Source: Polynucleobacter meluiroseus
Lineage (GTDB): Bacteria > Pseudomonadota > Gammaproteobacteria > Burkholderiales > Burkholderiaceae
Direction of reading: 5' to 3'
DNA: 64,000 nucleotides
NCBI GenBank assembly: GCA_945878885.1
Contig: CAMCUP010000007.1
Span: forward strand, 1-64,000
Part shown: piece after piece, positions 24,466-34,899 of the stretch
Numbering within the stretch: the first letter of the stretch is position 1
How the letters are laid out: each line of letters starts with the position of its first letter
Translations under genes and position numbers: made by a program
The notes under the pieces: model-generated
Databases searched by the model: none
What the model was told of the DNA's origin: nothing
Seen by the model: only the letters and a program-made list of their open reading frames with translations

Positions 24466-25479
24466 ATGAACGTCAGGCTTGCAGTAGATGCAATGGGCGG
24501 TGATCATGGTTTGGCAGTCACCGTGCCTGCATCGCTTGATTTTCTAAAATCTCATGCCGATGCTAAGGTGCTCTTGGTAGGTGATCCCCACTTACTTTCA
24601 CAATCGCTGGCTAAGGCTCCAGCCGAGTTAATGCTGCGCATTGAGATTATTGCCGCTAACGAAGTTGTCCTGATGGACGACCCAATTGAAATTGCATTAC
24701 GGCGCAAAAAAGATTCATCTATGCGTTTGGCGATTGAACAAGTCAAAGAGGGGCGAGCTGAAGCCATTATTTCTTCTGGTAACACAGGCGCTTTAATGGC
24801 AATTTCGCGTTATCTACTGAAAACCTTAGAAGGTATCGATCGCCCTGCAATTGCTACCGCGATTCCCAATGAGTTGGGGACTAGTACAACAGTCCTCGAT
24901 TTGGGCGCAAATGCCGATTGTCTACCCATTAATTTATTGCAGTTTGCGCAAATGGCCGATGTGATGTTACGGGTTGTTGATGGCAAGTCTTCACCATCCA
25001 TTGGGCTACTGAACATTGGCGAGGAAATGATTAAGGGTAACGAGGTCGTCAAGGAAGCTGGTGAATTATTGCGTAATAGTCAATTAAACTTCTTTGGTAA
25101 TGTTGAGGGCAATGATATTTTTAGGGGTACTGTGGATATCGTAGTCTGCGATGGCTTTGTGGGAAATATTGTTTTGAAGGCGAGCGAGGGCCTAGCAAAA
25201 ATGATGACTGGAATGATCCGCACAGAATTTAATCGCTCTTGGTTAACCAAGCTTATGGCCTTGTGCGCGATGTTGCCTCTCATCCGCGTTAAAAATCGGG
25301 TTGATCATCGGCGTTATAACGGTGCAGTCTTACTTGGTTTGCGCGGTTGCGTGATTAAAAGTCATGGCTCTGCTGACCGCCTTGCCTTTAGCGCTGCCCT
25401 TGAACGTGCTTATGAAGCTGGCAAGAATCGGATGGTTGAACGTATTGCTCAAGCGTTTAGCGCACAGGCGATGCAATGA
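24466..25479 (+). CDS. plsX: Phosphate acyltransferase PlsX
   Basis: PlsX makes acyl-phosphate from acyl-ACP for phospholipid synthesis. From ATG 24466 the protein is 337 residues and begins [15 protein letters not shown], matching the family start. An upstream in-frame TTG at 24436 would add ten unconserved residues. Further signatures are SSGNTGALM near 106-114 and [14 protein letters not shown] near 227-240. Its stop overlaps the fabH start by four bases (ATGA). Confidence 0.96.
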   Translation: MNVRLAVDAMGGDHGLAVTVPASLDFLKSHADAKVLLVGDPHLLSQSLAKAPAELMLRIEIIAANEVVLMDDPIEIALRRKKDSSMRLAIEQVKEGRAEAIISSGNTGALMAISRYLLKTLEGIDRPAIATAIPNELGTSTTVLDLGANADCLPINLLQFAQMADVMLRVVDGKSSPSIGLLNIGEEMIKGNEVVKEAGELLRNSQLNFFGNVEGNDIFRGTVDIVVCDGFVGNIVLKASEGLAKMMTGMIRTEFNRSWLTKLMALCAMLPLIRVKNRVDHRRYNGAVLLGLRGCVIKSHGSADRLAFSAALERAYEAGKNRMVERIAQAFSAQAMQ

Positions 25480-26462
25480 CCCTTTATGCGCGCATTGCTG
25501 GTACAGGTAGTTATTTGCCTAAACAGCGATTAAGTAATGATGATTTAGCTGCGCGTTTAGCGCTAGCTGGCCTAGAGACAAGTGATGAGTGGATTCAAAC
25601 TCGCAGCGGTATTTCGGCGCGGCACTTTGCAGCTGACAATGAATTAACTAGTGACTTAGGTATGTTGGCAGCGCAGGCTGCATTGCAGGATGCCAAGCTT
25701 AGTGCCGATCAAATTGAATTAATTATTTTAGCCAGCTCAACTCCAGATCATTTAGGCGGCTTTCCAAGTACGGCTTGCGTCATACAAGATAAGTTAGGCA
25801 TACATAATGGTTGCGCGGCATTCGATGTGCAAGCGGTGTGTGCTGGCTTTACCTACGCACTTGCTATTGCTGATGCATTTATTCGAGCGGGCACTTATCG
25901 CAAGGTATTAGTCATCGGTGCTGAAATTTTTTCCCGCATCTTAGATTTTAATGATCGCACGACCTGCGTCTTATTTGGCGATGGTGCGGGCGCAGTGGTT
26001 TTAGAAGCTGCCAATGAGCCAGGTATTTTGGCTTCGGCATTGCATGCCGATGGCCGGCAGCGAGCCATTCTCTGCGTGCCGGGTCGGGTCAAGGCTGGAG
26101 GTATAGAGGGGTCGCCTTTCTTAACTATGGATGGCCCGACCGTATTTAAATTTGCAGTGAAGGTTTTAGAGCAGGTTGCCCTTGAAGCTTTGGAGCGTGC
26201 TCAATTAAAGCCTGAACAAATAGATTGGCTAGTGCCACATCAGGCTAATATTCGAATTATGGAAGGGACGGCGCGTAAATTAGGTTTATCAATGGATAAA
26301 GTTATTGTGACCGTTGCTGAACACGGCAATACTTCTGCCGCCTCAATTCCTCTGGCTTTAGATGTTGGTATTCGTAATGGCCAAATTCAGCGTGGCCAAC
26401 ATCTTTTATTAGAGGGTGTGGGCGGTGGTTTTGCGTGGGGCGCAGTAGCTCTTAAATATTAA
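25476..26462 (+). CDS. fabH: 3-oxoacyl-ACP synthase III
   Basis: FabH starts fatty acid synthesis by condensing acetyl-CoA with malonyl-ACP. In the 328 residues the catalytic Cys is in [10 protein letters not shown] near 112-121, the His in VPHQANIRI near 252-260, and the Asn in [11 protein letters not shown] near 282-292. This is the canonical triad. It is coupled to plsX by an ATGA overlap. Confidence 0.97.
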   Translation: MTLYARIAGTGSYLPKQRLSNDDLAARLALAGLETSDEWIQTRSGISARHFAADNELTSDLGMLAAQAALQDAKLSADQIELIILASSTPDHLGGFPSTACVIQDKLGIHNGCAAFDVQAVCAGFTYALAIADAFIRAGTYRKVLVIGAEIFSRILDFNDRTTCVLFGDGAGAVVLEAANEPGILASALHADGRQRAILCVPGRVKAGGIEGSPFLTMDGPTVFKFAVKVLEQVALEALERAQLKPEQIDWLVPHQANIRIMEGTARKLGLSMDKVIVTVAEHGNTSAASIPLALDVGIRNGQIQRGQHLLLEGVGGGFAWGAVALKY

Positions 26463-26477
26463 GCGGATCTTTATTTC

Positions 26478-27422
26478 ATGACATTTGCATTCGTTTTTCC
26501 AGGGCAAGGTTCGCAATCAGTGGGCATGCTGAACTCGCTTGCCGATCGTCCCGAAGTACAGGCCACCATTGCCGAAGCATCACTTGCCCTAGGCGAAGAT
26601 CTCACGCAATTAATTGCCGCAGGACCAGCAGAGGCTCTTGCACTGACAACTAACACCCAACCTGTGATGTTGACTGCAGGTGTTGCTTGTTATCGCGCTT
26701 GGTTGGCCACGGGCGGAGCAAAACCTGCTTTTGTTGCCGGCCATAGCCTAGGTGAATATTCTGCTTTAGTCGCTGCTGAAGTTATTTCATTTGCAGATGC
26801 AGTGCCGCTAGTTCGATTTCGTGCAGAGGCGATGCAAACAGCAGTGCCCTTAGGCACAGGAACTATGGCGGCGATTTTGGGTTTAGATGGTGCCCAAGTT
26901 CAAGCGGTCTGTGCTGAGGCGAGTGCCTTGACAAATGAAGTGGTTGAGGCGGTCAATTTCAATGCCCCTGGTCAGGTAGTAATAGCGGGCGCCAACGCGG
27001 CAGTGAGCAAAGCCTGTGAGTTACTAAAAGCAGCTGGCGCTAAACGGGCTTTACCATTATCGGTTTCAGCCCCCTTCCATTCTTCTTTATTGCAAACCGC
27101 CTCTGAAAAGCTGGCAATCTACTTAGAAAAAGTTACCTTTCAACCGCCTTCAATTCCCTTGATTAATAATGTTGATGTTAGTGTCTTGAGTGATCCTCAG
27201 GCTATTAAAGATGCCCTAGTAAGGCAGGCCGCTAAACCTGTGCGTTGGCAAGAAATTATTCAAGCGATGGCAGCGCAAGGCATTACTCAGGTGGTTGAGT
27301 GCGGCCCAGGCAAAGTGTTAGCGGGCTTAACCAAACGTATTGATGCTCAATTACAGGGCTTAGCATTATTTGATGATGCAAGCCTTAATGAAGTGAGAAT
27401 CGCTTTAGGACAAACAGCATGA
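26478..27422 (+). CDS. fabD: Malonyl-CoA:ACP transacylase
   Basis: FabD loads malonyl groups on to ACP. The 314-residue protein has FPGQGSQSVGM at 7-17, the catalytic Ser in AGHSLGEYSALVA near 90-102 and the His region SAPFHSSLL near 197-205. A further VECGPGKVL block lies near 275-283. It lies between fabH and fabG in the standard order. Its stop overlaps the fabG start by four bases. Confidence 0.97.
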   Translation: MTFAFVFPGQGSQSVGMLNSLADRPEVQATIAEASLALGEDLTQLIAAGPAEALALTTNTQPVMLTAGVACYRAWLATGGAKPAFVAGHSLGEYSALVAAEVISFADAVPLVRFRAEAMQTAVPLGTGTMAAILGLDGAQVQAVCAEASALTNEVVEAVNFNAPGQVVIAGANAAVSKACELLKAAGAKRALPLSVSAPFHSSLLQTASEKLAIYLEKVTFQPPSIPLINNVDVSVLSDPQAIKDALVRQAAKPVRWQEIIQAMAAQGITQVVECGPGKVLAGLTKRIDAQLQGLALFDDASLNEVRIALGQTA

Positions 27423-28162
27423 AAATTGATCTTAGCAAACAAATTGCCCTTGTCACTGGAGCATCACGGGGGATTGGGGCTGCCATTGCGCTAGAGCTTG
27501 CGCAGTCGGGTGCAATAGTGATTGGCACTGCCACCTCTGTCGCTGGTGCGGCGACAATTACAGAGCGCTTACAAGCTTTTGGTGGCCGTGGCGAAATACT
27601 GAATGTTAATGAGGCTTTTGCTGGTGAGCAAATTATTGAGGCTATTTGCAAAGAATTTGGTGGCATCCATATTTTAATTAATAACGCGGGCATTACCCGC
27701 GATCAACTCTCGATGCGAATGAAAACAACAGAATGGGCAGATGTGATTGATACTAATCTCAGTGCTGTTTTTCGGCTTTCGCAAGCAGTTTTACGTCCGA
27801 TGATGAAAGCCCGCTTTGGGCGCATTATTAATATCACCTCAATCGTCGGTCATATGGGCAATCCTGGACAAGTGAATTATGCTGCGGCAAAAGCTGGTGT
27901 CGCGGGCATGACTCGAGCCTTAGCCCGTGAAATTGGCAGCCGCAATATTACGGTAAATTGCGTTGCCCCAGGTTTTATTGATACTGATATGACCCGCGCC
28001 TTAAGCGAAGAGCAACAAAATGCCTTAAAAGCTAACATTCCCTTGGCCCGTTTAGGCAGTCCAGCAGATGTGGCACAGGCAGTCGTTTTTTTAGCCTCTG
28101 GGGCTGCTGGTTATATTACGGGAAACACCCTGCATGTCAATGGGGGCCTATATTTAGCATGA
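27419..28162 (+). CDS. fabG: 3-oxoacyl-ACP reductase
   Basis: FabG reduces beta-ketoacyl-ACP with NADPH. The 247-residue short-chain dehydrogenase has the cofactor motif TGASRGIGAAIA near 14-25, NNAG near 88-91 and the catalytic YAAAK near 153-157. The preceding catalytic Ser lies in NITSIVGHMGNPG. The C-terminal GYITGNTLHVNGGLY is typical. It ends 102 bases before acpP. Confidence 0.97.
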   Translation: MKIDLSKQIALVTGASRGIGAAIALELAQSGAIVIGTATSVAGAATITERLQAFGGRGEILNVNEAFAGEQIIEAICKEFGGIHILINNAGITRDQLSMRMKTTEWADVIDTNLSAVFRLSQAVLRPMMKARFGRIINITSIVGHMGNPGQVNYAAAKAGVAGMTRALAREIGSRNITVNCVAPGFIDTDMTRALSEEQQNALKANIPLARLGSPADVAQAVVFLASGAAGYITGNTLHVNGGLYLA

Positions 28163-28220
28163 TTTTTAGAGTTTGGTTTTGCAGTATTCGTGGAGCAATC
28201 AGCAGGCGTCTTTGCCAAGC

Positions 28221-28229
28221 TGATAAAAT
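28221..28229 (+). promoter_or_regulatory. Candidate extended -10 of acpP
   Basis: TGATAAAAT fits an extended -10 (TGN plus TAAAAT), 36 bases before the acpP ATG. A separate strong promoter for acpP is expected because ACP is far more abundant than the other Fab enzymes. The -35 is weak. Confidence 0.55.
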
Positions 28230-28264
28230 CCTTAAATCGTTTTTTACTACCCTAGGGGGACTTG

Positions 28265-28507
28265 ATGGACAACATCGAACAACGTGTTAAGAAAATTGTA
28301 GCTGAGCAATTAGGCGTACCAGAAGCAGACATTAAGAATGAGTCTTCTTTTGTAAATGACCTCGGCGCTGATTCGCTTGATACGGTAGAGTTGGTAATGG
28401 CTTTAGAAGATGAGTTTGGTATTGAAATTCCTGACGAAGAGGCTGAAAAAATTACAACCGTTCAGCTGGCGATTGATTTCGCAAAATCTAAAGCAGCACA
28501 GGGTTAA
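28265..28507 (+). CDS. acpP: Acyl carrier protein
   Basis: ACP carries growing fatty acyl chains on a phosphopantetheine arm. The 80-residue acidic protein has the modification site Ser37 in [12 protein letters not shown] and the usual [14 protein letters not shown] start. The ATG at 28265 has GGGGGA four bases upstream. A TTG three bases earlier is not needed. It is followed by fabF. Confidence 0.98.
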   Translation: MDNIEQRVKKIVAEQLGVPEADIKNESSFVNDLGADSLDTVELVMALEDEFGIEIPDEEAEKITTVQLAIDFAKSKAAQG

Positions 28508-28522
28508 TTATTTGGACTCACT

Positions 28523-29770
28523 GTGTCAGCTTTAAAGCACCAACGCCGGGTGGTGGTTACTGGCTTAGGGCTCATTTCCCCAGTTGGAAATTCAGTCTCA
28601 ACTGCTTGGTCAAGCATACTCGCTGGTAAGTCGGGTATTGCAACTATCACAAAGTTTGATCATGCACCGCTTAGCGTGCATTTTGCTGGTGAAGTGAAAG
28701 ACTTTAATATTGAAGAGTATGTCACGGCCAAAGAAGCGCGCCACATGGATCACTTCATTCACTTTGGCATTGCTGCTGGTACACAGGCGCTGCGCGATAG
28801 TGGTATTGAAGTAACCGATGCTAACGCTGAGCGCATTGGCGTGATGGTTGGGTCGGGTATAGGCGGTCTACCCATGATTGAGGACACCGGCGCCGAACTT
28901 TTAGCGCGGGGCCCACGGCGCATTTCACCATTTTTTGTACCCGGCTCAATCATTAATATGATTTCGGGCCATTTAAGTATTTTATTTAACTTAAAGGGGC
29001 CTAATATTGCTGCAGCTACTGCCTGTACTACTGGTTTGCATAGCATTGGGTTGGCAGCGCGCTTAATTCAAGCGGGTGACGCTGATGTAATGCTGGCAGG
29101 GGGTGCGGAGTCAACTATTTCGGCTTTAGGGGTCGGGGGCTTTGCTGCTGCCCGCGCACTTTCAACGCGCAATGATGACCCCACGACTGCTTCACGTCCA
29201 TGGGATAAAGACCGTGATGGATTTGTGCTGGGTGAAGGTGCTGGAGTAATGGTCTTAGAAGACTATGAACATGCGCGTGCCCGCGGCGCCAAGATTTACT
29301 GCGAGCTAGTGGGCTTTGGAATGAGTGGCGATGCCTATCATATGACCGCCCCTAATATGGATGGTCCACGGCGCTGCATGGTAAATGCACTCCGTGATGC
29401 TGGCTTAAATCCAGATCAAATTAATTATATAAACGCGCATGGAACCTCTACCCCTTTAGGCGATAAAAATGAAACTGAAGCCATTAAGGCTGCTTTAGGG
29501 GAGCACGCTAAAAAGACCGTGATTAACTCAACGAAATCGATGACGGGTCATTTATTGGGCGGGGCCGGCGGTTTAGAAGCTGTTTTTACTGTTTTGGCCT
29601 TACATCATCAAAAATCGCCCCCTACTATCAATATCTTCAACCAAGACCCAGAATGCGATTTAGATTACTGTGCAAATTCTGCCCGCGATTTGGCGATAAA
29701 CTATGCGGTCAAAAACAACTTTGGCTTTGGGGGTACTAACGGCACCTTGATTTTTGGTAAGTTGACCTAA
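28523..29770 (+). CDS. fabF: 3-oxoacyl-ACP synthase II
   Basis: FabF elongates fatty acids and controls membrane fluidity through unsaturated chain extension. The 415-residue protein has the catalytic Cys in [13 protein letters not shown] near 167-179, the two His in [14 protein letters not shown] near 308-321 and SMTGHLLGG near 343-351, and a C-terminal [12 protein letters not shown]. It uses a GTG start 15 bases after acpP. It is the last gene of the fab cluster. Confidence 0.97.
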   Translation: MSALKHQRRVVVTGLGLISPVGNSVSTAWSSILAGKSGIATITKFDHAPLSVHFAGEVKDFNIEEYVTAKEARHMDHFIHFGIAAGTQALRDSGIEVTDANAERIGVMVGSGIGGLPMIEDTGAELLARGPRRISPFFVPGSIINMISGHLSILFNLKGPNIAAATACTTGLHSIGLAARLIQAGDADVMLAGGAESTISALGVGGFAAARALSTRNDDPTTASRPWDKDRDGFVLGEGAGVMVLEDYEHARARGAKIYCELVGFGMSGDAYHMTAPNMDGPRRCMVNALRDAGLNPDQINYINAHGTSTPLGDKNETEAIKAALGEHAKKTVINSTKSMTGHLLGGAGGLEAVFTVLALHHQKSPPTINIFNQDPECDLDYCANSARDLAINYAVKNNFGFGGTNGTLIFGKLT

Positions 29771-29791
29771 TATAGAGTTAATCTTGCTTTC

Positions 29792-29817
29792 CGCAGTTAA
29801 CTTCGAAATTAACTGCG
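29792..29817. other. Perfect 9-bp inverted repeat between fabF and mucD
   Basis: CGCAGTTAA and TTAACTGCG flank an eight-base loop. There is no T run on either strand, so it is not a clear intrinsic terminator. It marks the site where relatives carry rpoE and its regulators. Confidence 0.6.
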
Positions 29818-29853
29818 AAGCTAAATACGAAGTTCAATTCTAAGTTGATCCTG

Positions 29854-31332
29854 ATGAAAAAATTAATAGTTACCGCACTCGCTATTTTTAGCTTTGGGCA
29901 GCTGCATTTTGCGCCTACTGCTCTCGCCCAATCGCCTCGCGTAGCGATTCCCGATTTTGCCGATTTAGTAGAAAAAGCCAGCCCAGCTGTAGTGAATATT
30001 CGGACTACAGAAAAGGTCTCGACGCAGCAGGCTGGTGGCAATGGTCCGGGAGGAACCGATGAGCAGCAAGAATTTTTTAGGCGTTTTTTCGGGATTCCTT
30101 TTCCAAATATTCCAGGCATGCCCGGATCACCAAAGCCGCCTAATCAAGCCCCTAACCGTCCCGGGCCGCCGCAAGAAAATGATCGCGGGGTAGGCTCGGG
30201 TTTCATCATTGATGCTAACGGCTATATTTTGACTAATGCCCACGTAATTGAGGGCGCTGAAACTATTTATGTCACCTTAACCGATAAGCGTGAGCTTAAA
30301 GCGAAATTATTGGGTGCTGACAAGCGAACCGATGTCGCACTGATTAAAATTGAGGCCAGCGGCTTACCAAAATTACCTCTCGGAGATTCTTCAAAGGTAC
30401 GAGTTGGAGAATGGGTGCTAGCCATTGGCTCACCTTTTGGACTAGAAAATACGGTGACTGCTGGTATTGTCTCGGCAAAAAGTCGCGATACAGGAGACTA
30501 CTTACCGTTTATTCAAACTGATGTGGCAGTTAATCCAGGAAATTCTGGGGGCCCCTTGTTAAATACTGCTGGTCAGGTCATTGGTATTAATTCGCAAATT
30601 TTTAGTCGCTCTGGTGGTTATATGGGAATTTCCTTCGCAATTCCCATTGATGAGGCCATGCGGGTTGCTGATCAGTTGCGGGCTAGCGGTAAATTGGTAC
30701 GTGGCCGCATTGGGGTTTCCATTGGCGATATCACCAAAGAGGCTGCCGAAAGTTTAGGTCTTGGTAAGCCTCGCGGCGCTTATGTGCGTAATGTTGAGCC
30801 GGGTGCACCCGCAGCGCAGGGCGGAATTGAGGCTGGCGATGTGATTTTGAATTTCAATGGCTTTGACATTCAAAAATCAACCGATTTACCTCGTCAAGTT
30901 GGTCAAACCAAACCAGGTACTCGGGCAACAGTACAGATTTGGCGTAAGGGCGGCGCTAAAGATTTGACCGTCGTTGTAGCTGATGCCGAACCAAGTGAAA
31001 AAGTAGCCGCCAAAAAAGCTGAGAATACGACTCCACAAAGCGGCAGTCTAAATACCGCTTTTGCAGTGGTGGTAGCAGAGTTGCCAGACAGTAGGAAGCA
31101 AAGTTTAGGGATTAAAAATGGCGTCGAGGTCACCGCTATTAATGATGGTCCAATGGCTCGCGCAGGGGTACGGGTGGGTGACGTGATTGTGCGTATTGGC
31201 GATACGGATATTTCTGGGGTAAAGCAATTTGAAGCCCTAGCCAAGGGTCTCGATAGCAATCGTCCAGTGGCAGTATTTGTGCGTCGCGCTGATAGTACCT
31301 TGGTACTTCCAATTCGCCCGAATAAGCCCTAA
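29854..31332 (+). CDS. mucD: Periplasmic serine protease, DegP/MucD family
   Basis: This is an envelope quality-control protease of the Do (HtrA) family. From ATG 29854 the protein is 492 residues with a signal peptide (MKKLIVTALAIF up to about ALAQ-26). The trypsin-like domain has the triad H130 (TNAHV), D160 and S231 (NPGNSGGP), followed by two PDZ domains (about 285-375 and 400-490). An upstream TTG at 29845 is unlikely. The mucD-lepA-lepB order is typical of Burkholderiales, but the rpoE-mucA-mucB genes usually found upstream are missing. Confidence 0.94.
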   Translation: MKKLIVTALAIFSFGQLHFAPTALAQSPRVAIPDFADLVEKASPAVVNIRTTEKVSTQQAGGNGPGGTDEQQEFFRRFFGIPFPNIPGMPGSPKPPNQAPNRPGPPQENDRGVGSGFIIDANGYILTNAHVIEGAETIYVTLTDKRELKAKLLGADKRTDVALIKIEASGLPKLPLGDSSKVRVGEWVLAIGSPFGLENTVTAGIVSAKSRDTGDYLPFIQTDVAVNPGNSGGPLLNTAGQVIGINSQIFSRSGGYMGISFAIPIDEAMRVADQLRASGKLVRGRIGVSIGDITKEAAESLGLGKPRGAYVRNVEPGAPAAQGGIEAGDVILNFNGFDIQKSTDLPRQVGQTKPGTRATVQIWRKGGAKDLTVVVADAEPSEKVAAKKAENTTPQSGSLNTAFAVVVAELPDSRKQSLGIKNGVEVTAINDGPMARAGVRVGDVIVRIGDTDISGVKQFEALAKGLDSNRPVAVFVRRADSTLVLPIRPNKP

Positions 31333-31346
31333 ATTGCCCTGAAAGC

Positions 31347-31401
31347 GGGTTTCTCTGCCTTCAGGACATTCCTCTGTGTCCTGAAAAGGAGGGTTTCTCT
31401 G
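31347..31401. repeat. Direct 11-bp repeats flanking a 9-bp hairpin
   Basis: GGGTTTCTCTG occurs at 31347-31357 and 31391-31401. Between them TTCAGGACA pairs perfectly with TGTCCTGAA around an eight-base loop (31360-31385). There is no T run. It could be a processed RNA structure, a weak terminator for mucD or a scar of a small element. Confidence 0.65.
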
Positions 31402-31493
31402 TAACCATTACAATACGGATAAGACGGCTTTTTGCAGCGCATCATTTTGTTGTGTTGCAGCAAGGCGTTTTCTGATGGATTTCATAAAGCGCA

Positions 31494-33296
31494 ATGGATT
31501 TAATCCGTAATTTCTCTATCATCGCCCATATTGATCATGGTAAATCGACGTTGGCCGATCGAATCATTCAATTGTGCGGTGGGTTGTCCGATCGAGAAAT
31601 GGAAGCGCAAGTATTAGATTCAATGGATATTGAGCGCGAGCGAGGAATTACGATTAAAGCGCAGACCGCTGCACTTAGTTTTAAAGCTAAAGATGGCAAG
31701 ATTTATAACCTCAATCTGATTGATACACCAGGGCACGTTGATTTTTCATATGAAGTGAGTCGTTCGCTGTCGGCTTGCGAGGGTGCCTTGTTAGTGGTTG
31801 ATGCTAGCCAAGGCGTAGAAGCACAAACAGTAGCCAATTGCTATACCGCCATCGAATTAGGTGTTGAAGTTGTCCCAGTTTTAAATAAAATTGATTTACC
31901 ACAGGCTGATCCTGATCGTGCCAAACAAGAAATTGAAGACGTGATTGGCATCGATGCTACCGATGCTTTGGCTTGTTCAGCTAAAACTGGCTTAGGCGTG
32001 CCTGAAGTTTTAGAAGAGATGATTCGGCGAGTACCGCCACCGATTGGCAGTCCTTCCGCCCCATTACAGGCATTAATTATTGATTCATGGTTTGATAATT
32101 ATGTGGGGGTAGTGATTTTAGTCAGGGTAGTGAATGGCACCCTAAAGCCCAAAGACAAAATTTTGTTGATGGCAAATGGCTCTACTCATTTGGTAGAGCA
32201 GGTGGGTGTTTTTAGCCCAAAATCGCTTAGTCGAGCCGAGCTCAGTGCCGGCCAAGTGGGGTTCATTATTGCCGGCATTAAAGAATTAAAAGCTGCCAAA
32301 GTTGGCGATACTGCAACGCATGCGCCAGGACAACAAGGCCGCATCCCTGCCACTAAAGCCTTGCCTGGTTTTAAAGAAGTGAAGTCGCAAGTGTTCGCTG
32401 GCTTATATCCCGTTGAGGCAAATGAATATGATGTATTGCGCGAGTCTTTAGAAAAACTCAAGCTCAACGATGCTTCATTGCAATATGAGCCTGAAGTATC
32501 TCAAGCCTTGGGTTTTGGTTTTCGTTGTGGTTTTTTAGGTTTACTACACATGGAAATTGTGCAGGAGCGTTTAGAGCGGCAATATGGCATGAATTTAATT
32601 ACCACTGCCCCGACAGTGGTATATCAAGTGCAGCAACGCGACGGTAGCTTGCTTACTGTTGATAACCCATCGAAGATGCCAGATCCCAGCAAGATCGATG
32701 CCATTCTCGAGCCAATTGTGACAGTGAATTTATACATGCCACAAGAATATGTTGGTGCGGTGATTACCTTGTGTACTGGGAAGCGGGGCGCACAAACCAA
32801 TATGAGCTACTTAGGACGCCAAGTGCAATTAACCTATGAAATACCTATGGCCGAAATTGTGCTCGATTTTTTTGATCGCTTGAAGTCAGTCTCACGTGGG
32901 TACGCATCGATGGATTATGAATTTAAAGAATATCGGGCTGCTGATGTTGTCAAGGTCGATATTTTGATTAATGGCGACAAAGTTGATGCCTTGTCGGTAA
33001 TTGTGCACCGTAGTAATAGCCAATCGCGGGGGCGCGATGTAGTGGCAAAAATGCGCGGCATTATTCCTCGGCAGATGTTTGATGTAGCAATTCAAGCGGC
33101 AATTGGTAGCAATATTGTGGCTCGCGAAAATGTCAAAGCACTACGCAAAAATGTCTTGGCAAAATGCTATGGTGGGGATATTTCTCGTAAACGTAAGCTG
33201 CTAGAAAAACAAAAAGAAGGTAAAAAACGGATGAAGCAGGTTGGTAACGTAGAAATACCCCAAGAAGCCTTTTTAGCTATTTTGCAGGTGGAATAA
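31494..33296 (+). CDS. lepA: Elongation factor 4 (LepA)
   Basis: LepA is a ribosome-bound GTPase that aids initiation and can back-translocate stalled ribosomes. The 600 residues show AHIDHGKST near 11-19 (G1), DTPGHVDF near 77-84 (G3), NKID near 131-134 (G4) and a LepA-specific C-terminal domain with [20 protein letters not shown]. Length is normal. It lies 161 bases after mucD. Its stop codon TAA immediately precedes the lepB ATG. Confidence 0.98.
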   Translation: MDLIRNFSIIAHIDHGKSTLADRIIQLCGGLSDREMEAQVLDSMDIERERGITIKAQTAALSFKAKDGKIYNLNLIDTPGHVDFSYEVSRSLSACEGALLVVDASQGVEAQTVANCYTAIELGVEVVPVLNKIDLPQADPDRAKQEIEDVIGIDATDALACSAKTGLGVPEVLEEMIRRVPPPIGSPSAPLQALIIDSWFDNYVGVVILVRVVNGTLKPKDKILLMANGSTHLVEQVGVFSPKSLSRAELSAGQVGFIIAGIKELKAAKVGDTATHAPGQQGRIPATKALPGFKEVKSQVFAGLYPVEANEYDVLRESLEKLKLNDASLQYEPEVSQALGFGFRCGFLGLLHMEIVQERLERQYGMNLITTAPTVVYQVQQRDGSLLTVDNPSKMPDPSKIDAILEPIVTVNLYMPQEYVGAVITLCTGKRGAQTNMSYLGRQVQLTYEIPMAEIVLDFFDRLKSVSRGYASMDYEFKEYRAADVVKVDILINGDKVDALSVIVHRSNSQSRGRDVVAKMRGIIPRQMFDVAIQAAIGSNIVARENVKALRKNVLAKCYGGDISRKRKLLEKQKEGKKRMKQVGNVEIPQEAFLAILQVE

Positions 33297-34103
33297 ATGA
33301 ACTTTGCTTTAATCCTTCTTCTTTTGGTTATCGTTACTGGTATTGCTTGGATCGCTAACCGCCATTACTTTGCTCCACGCCGAATTGCTGCTGGGGATCA
33401 CCGTGTACCGCTTTGGGTAGAGTATTCAGCTAGTTTTTTTCCAGTCATTTGCGCAGTATTCTTTTTGCGCTCATTTTTATTTGAACCTTTCAAAATTCCA
33501 TCAGGATCAATGATTCCAACTTTACAAATTGGCGATTTTATTTTGGTTAATAAATTTACCTATGGTATTCGTTTGCCAGTGATTAATCGCAAAGTGTTTG
33601 AACTTGGTACGCCAAAACGAGGTGATGTCGTGGTCTTTCGTTATCCGCGAGATGAGTCGGTTGATTACATTAAACGGGTGGTCGCTATTCCGGGTGATGT
33701 TGTTGAATATCAAAATAAACGTTTAATTATTAATGGCGAACCTTTGATGTATAGCGGTGGCACAGCCTATTTAGATCCCGAAAATATGCGCTACGAAAAA
33801 GAATTTACCGAAACTTACCCAGCAAATTTAGGTGGCTTAGCACATAAAATTTTGAATGATCCTGAGCGCACTTCTGCAGGCTTTCAGCCTGAAAAATTTC
33901 CAGGAATAGAAAATTGCCAATATCAAAGTTCTGGCTTAACTTGTAAAGTTCCTCCCGGGCACTATTTTGCGATGGGCGATAATCGCGATAACAGCCTCGA
34001 TTCGCGCTTTTGGGGTTTTGTACCCGATCAAAATTTAGTTGGGCGAGCTTTTTTTGTTTGGCTTAATTTAGGTTCATTAAGTCGCATTGGTAGTTTTGAG
34101 TAA
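33297..34103 (+). CDS. lepB: Signal peptidase I
   Basis: LepB cleaves signal peptides on the periplasmic face. The 268-residue protein has two N-terminal membrane helices (about 3-20 and 42-60). The catalytic Ser71 is in PSGSMIPTL and the Lys126 in DYIKRVVAIPGD. The box E motif MGDNRDNSLDSR lies near 225-236. It begins directly after the lepA stop and lies three bases before rnc. Confidence 0.97.
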   Translation: MNFALILLLLVIVTGIAWIANRHYFAPRRIAAGDHRVPLWVEYSASFFPVICAVFFLRSFLFEPFKIPSGSMIPTLQIGDFILVNKFTYGIRLPVINRKVFELGTPKRGDVVVFRYPRDESVDYIKRVVAIPGDVVEYQNKRLIINGEPLMYSGGTAYLDPENMRYEKEFTETYPANLGGLAHKILNDPERTSAGFQPEKFPGIENCQYQSSGLTCKVPPGHYFAMGDNRDNSLDSRFWGFVPDQNLVGRAFFVWLNLGSLSRIGSFE

Positions 34104-34106
34104 GTC

Positions 34107-34898
34107 ATGAATGCTCGGGCTGTCATCGACAATGGACCCTTGCAAGAACGCTTGGGGTATAGCTTTAAAAAGCCCGAGCTCTTAAATCAAGCTCTTACCC
34201 ACCGTAGTCATAGTAAAAAAAATAATGAACGCCTAGAATTTCTAGGTGATTCAGTCTTAAATTGTGTGGTTGCAGAAATGCTTTATCAGCGATATTCCGA
34301 TTTAGATGAGGGCGACTTATCACGCGTACGCGCAAATTTAGTGAAGCAGCAGGCGCTCTATGAAATTGCGCAATCGTTATCACTCTCTGATTATTTACGA
34401 TTAGGTGAGGGTGAATTAAAAAGTGGTGGTTTTCATCGACCCTCTATTTTGGCAGATACCTTAGAGGCCTTAACAGGAGCCATTTTTATTGATGGCGGTT
34501 TTGATGCAGCGCGTATTAGCTTAACAAAGTTGTATTCAACAATTTTGGCGCATGTTGATCCAAAAACATTAGGTAAAGATGATAAGACACTTTTACAAGA
34601 ATATTTGCAGGGTTTTCAAATGCCTTTGCCAGCCTATAACGTAACCGCGACGACTGGTGCTGCCCATAGCCAGCAATTTGAAGTTGAATGCGTGATTGCA
34701 AGTTTGAAGATCCAAGTAAAAGGTGGGGGAGCATCACGCCGTGCCGCAGAGCAAGCAGCAGCTAAGTTGGCGCTTGGCGCCTTACAAAAAGCCCTGCCAC
34801 AAGAAACTCGTAAGCCTAAGAAAACCCGTTCAGCGAAGAAAAAAGCGGCTAAATCTGCTTCGAGCGATGAGCAGTTAAAGCTCAAATTAAAAGGCTAA
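34107..34898 (+). CDS. rnc: Ribonuclease III
   Basis: RNase III cuts double-stranded RNA, including the rRNA precursors. The 263 residues contain the signature [12 protein letters not shown] near 39-50, an endonuclease domain with the acidic active-site residues and a dsRNA-binding domain (about 155-225). A basic tail rich in Lys, Ala and Ser (about 230-255) extends beyond the E. coli length of 226 and may add RNA affinity. It lies between lepB and era in the conserved order. Confidence 0.97.
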   Translation: MNARAVIDNGPLQERLGYSFKKPELLNQALTHRSHSKKNNERLEFLGDSVLNCVVAEMLYQRYSDLDEGDLSRVRANLVKQQALYEIAQSLSLSDYLRLGEGELKSGGFHRPSILADTLEALTGAIFIDGGFDAARISLTKLYSTILAHVDPKTLGKDDKTLLQEYLQGFQMPLPAYNVTATTGAAHSQQFEVECVIASLKIQVKGGGASRRAAEQAAAKLALGALQKALPQETRKPKKTRSAKKKAAKSASSDEQLKLKLKG

Positions 34899-34899
34899 T

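Noticed and set aside
29792..29817. Inverted repeat after fabF as terminator
   Set aside because: Perfect stem but no T run on either strand, so it is listed only as an inverted repeat.
29778..30119. 113-residue minus-strand frame over the mucD start
   Set aside because: It is antisense to the mucD signal peptide and linker. No start signal or known motif was found.
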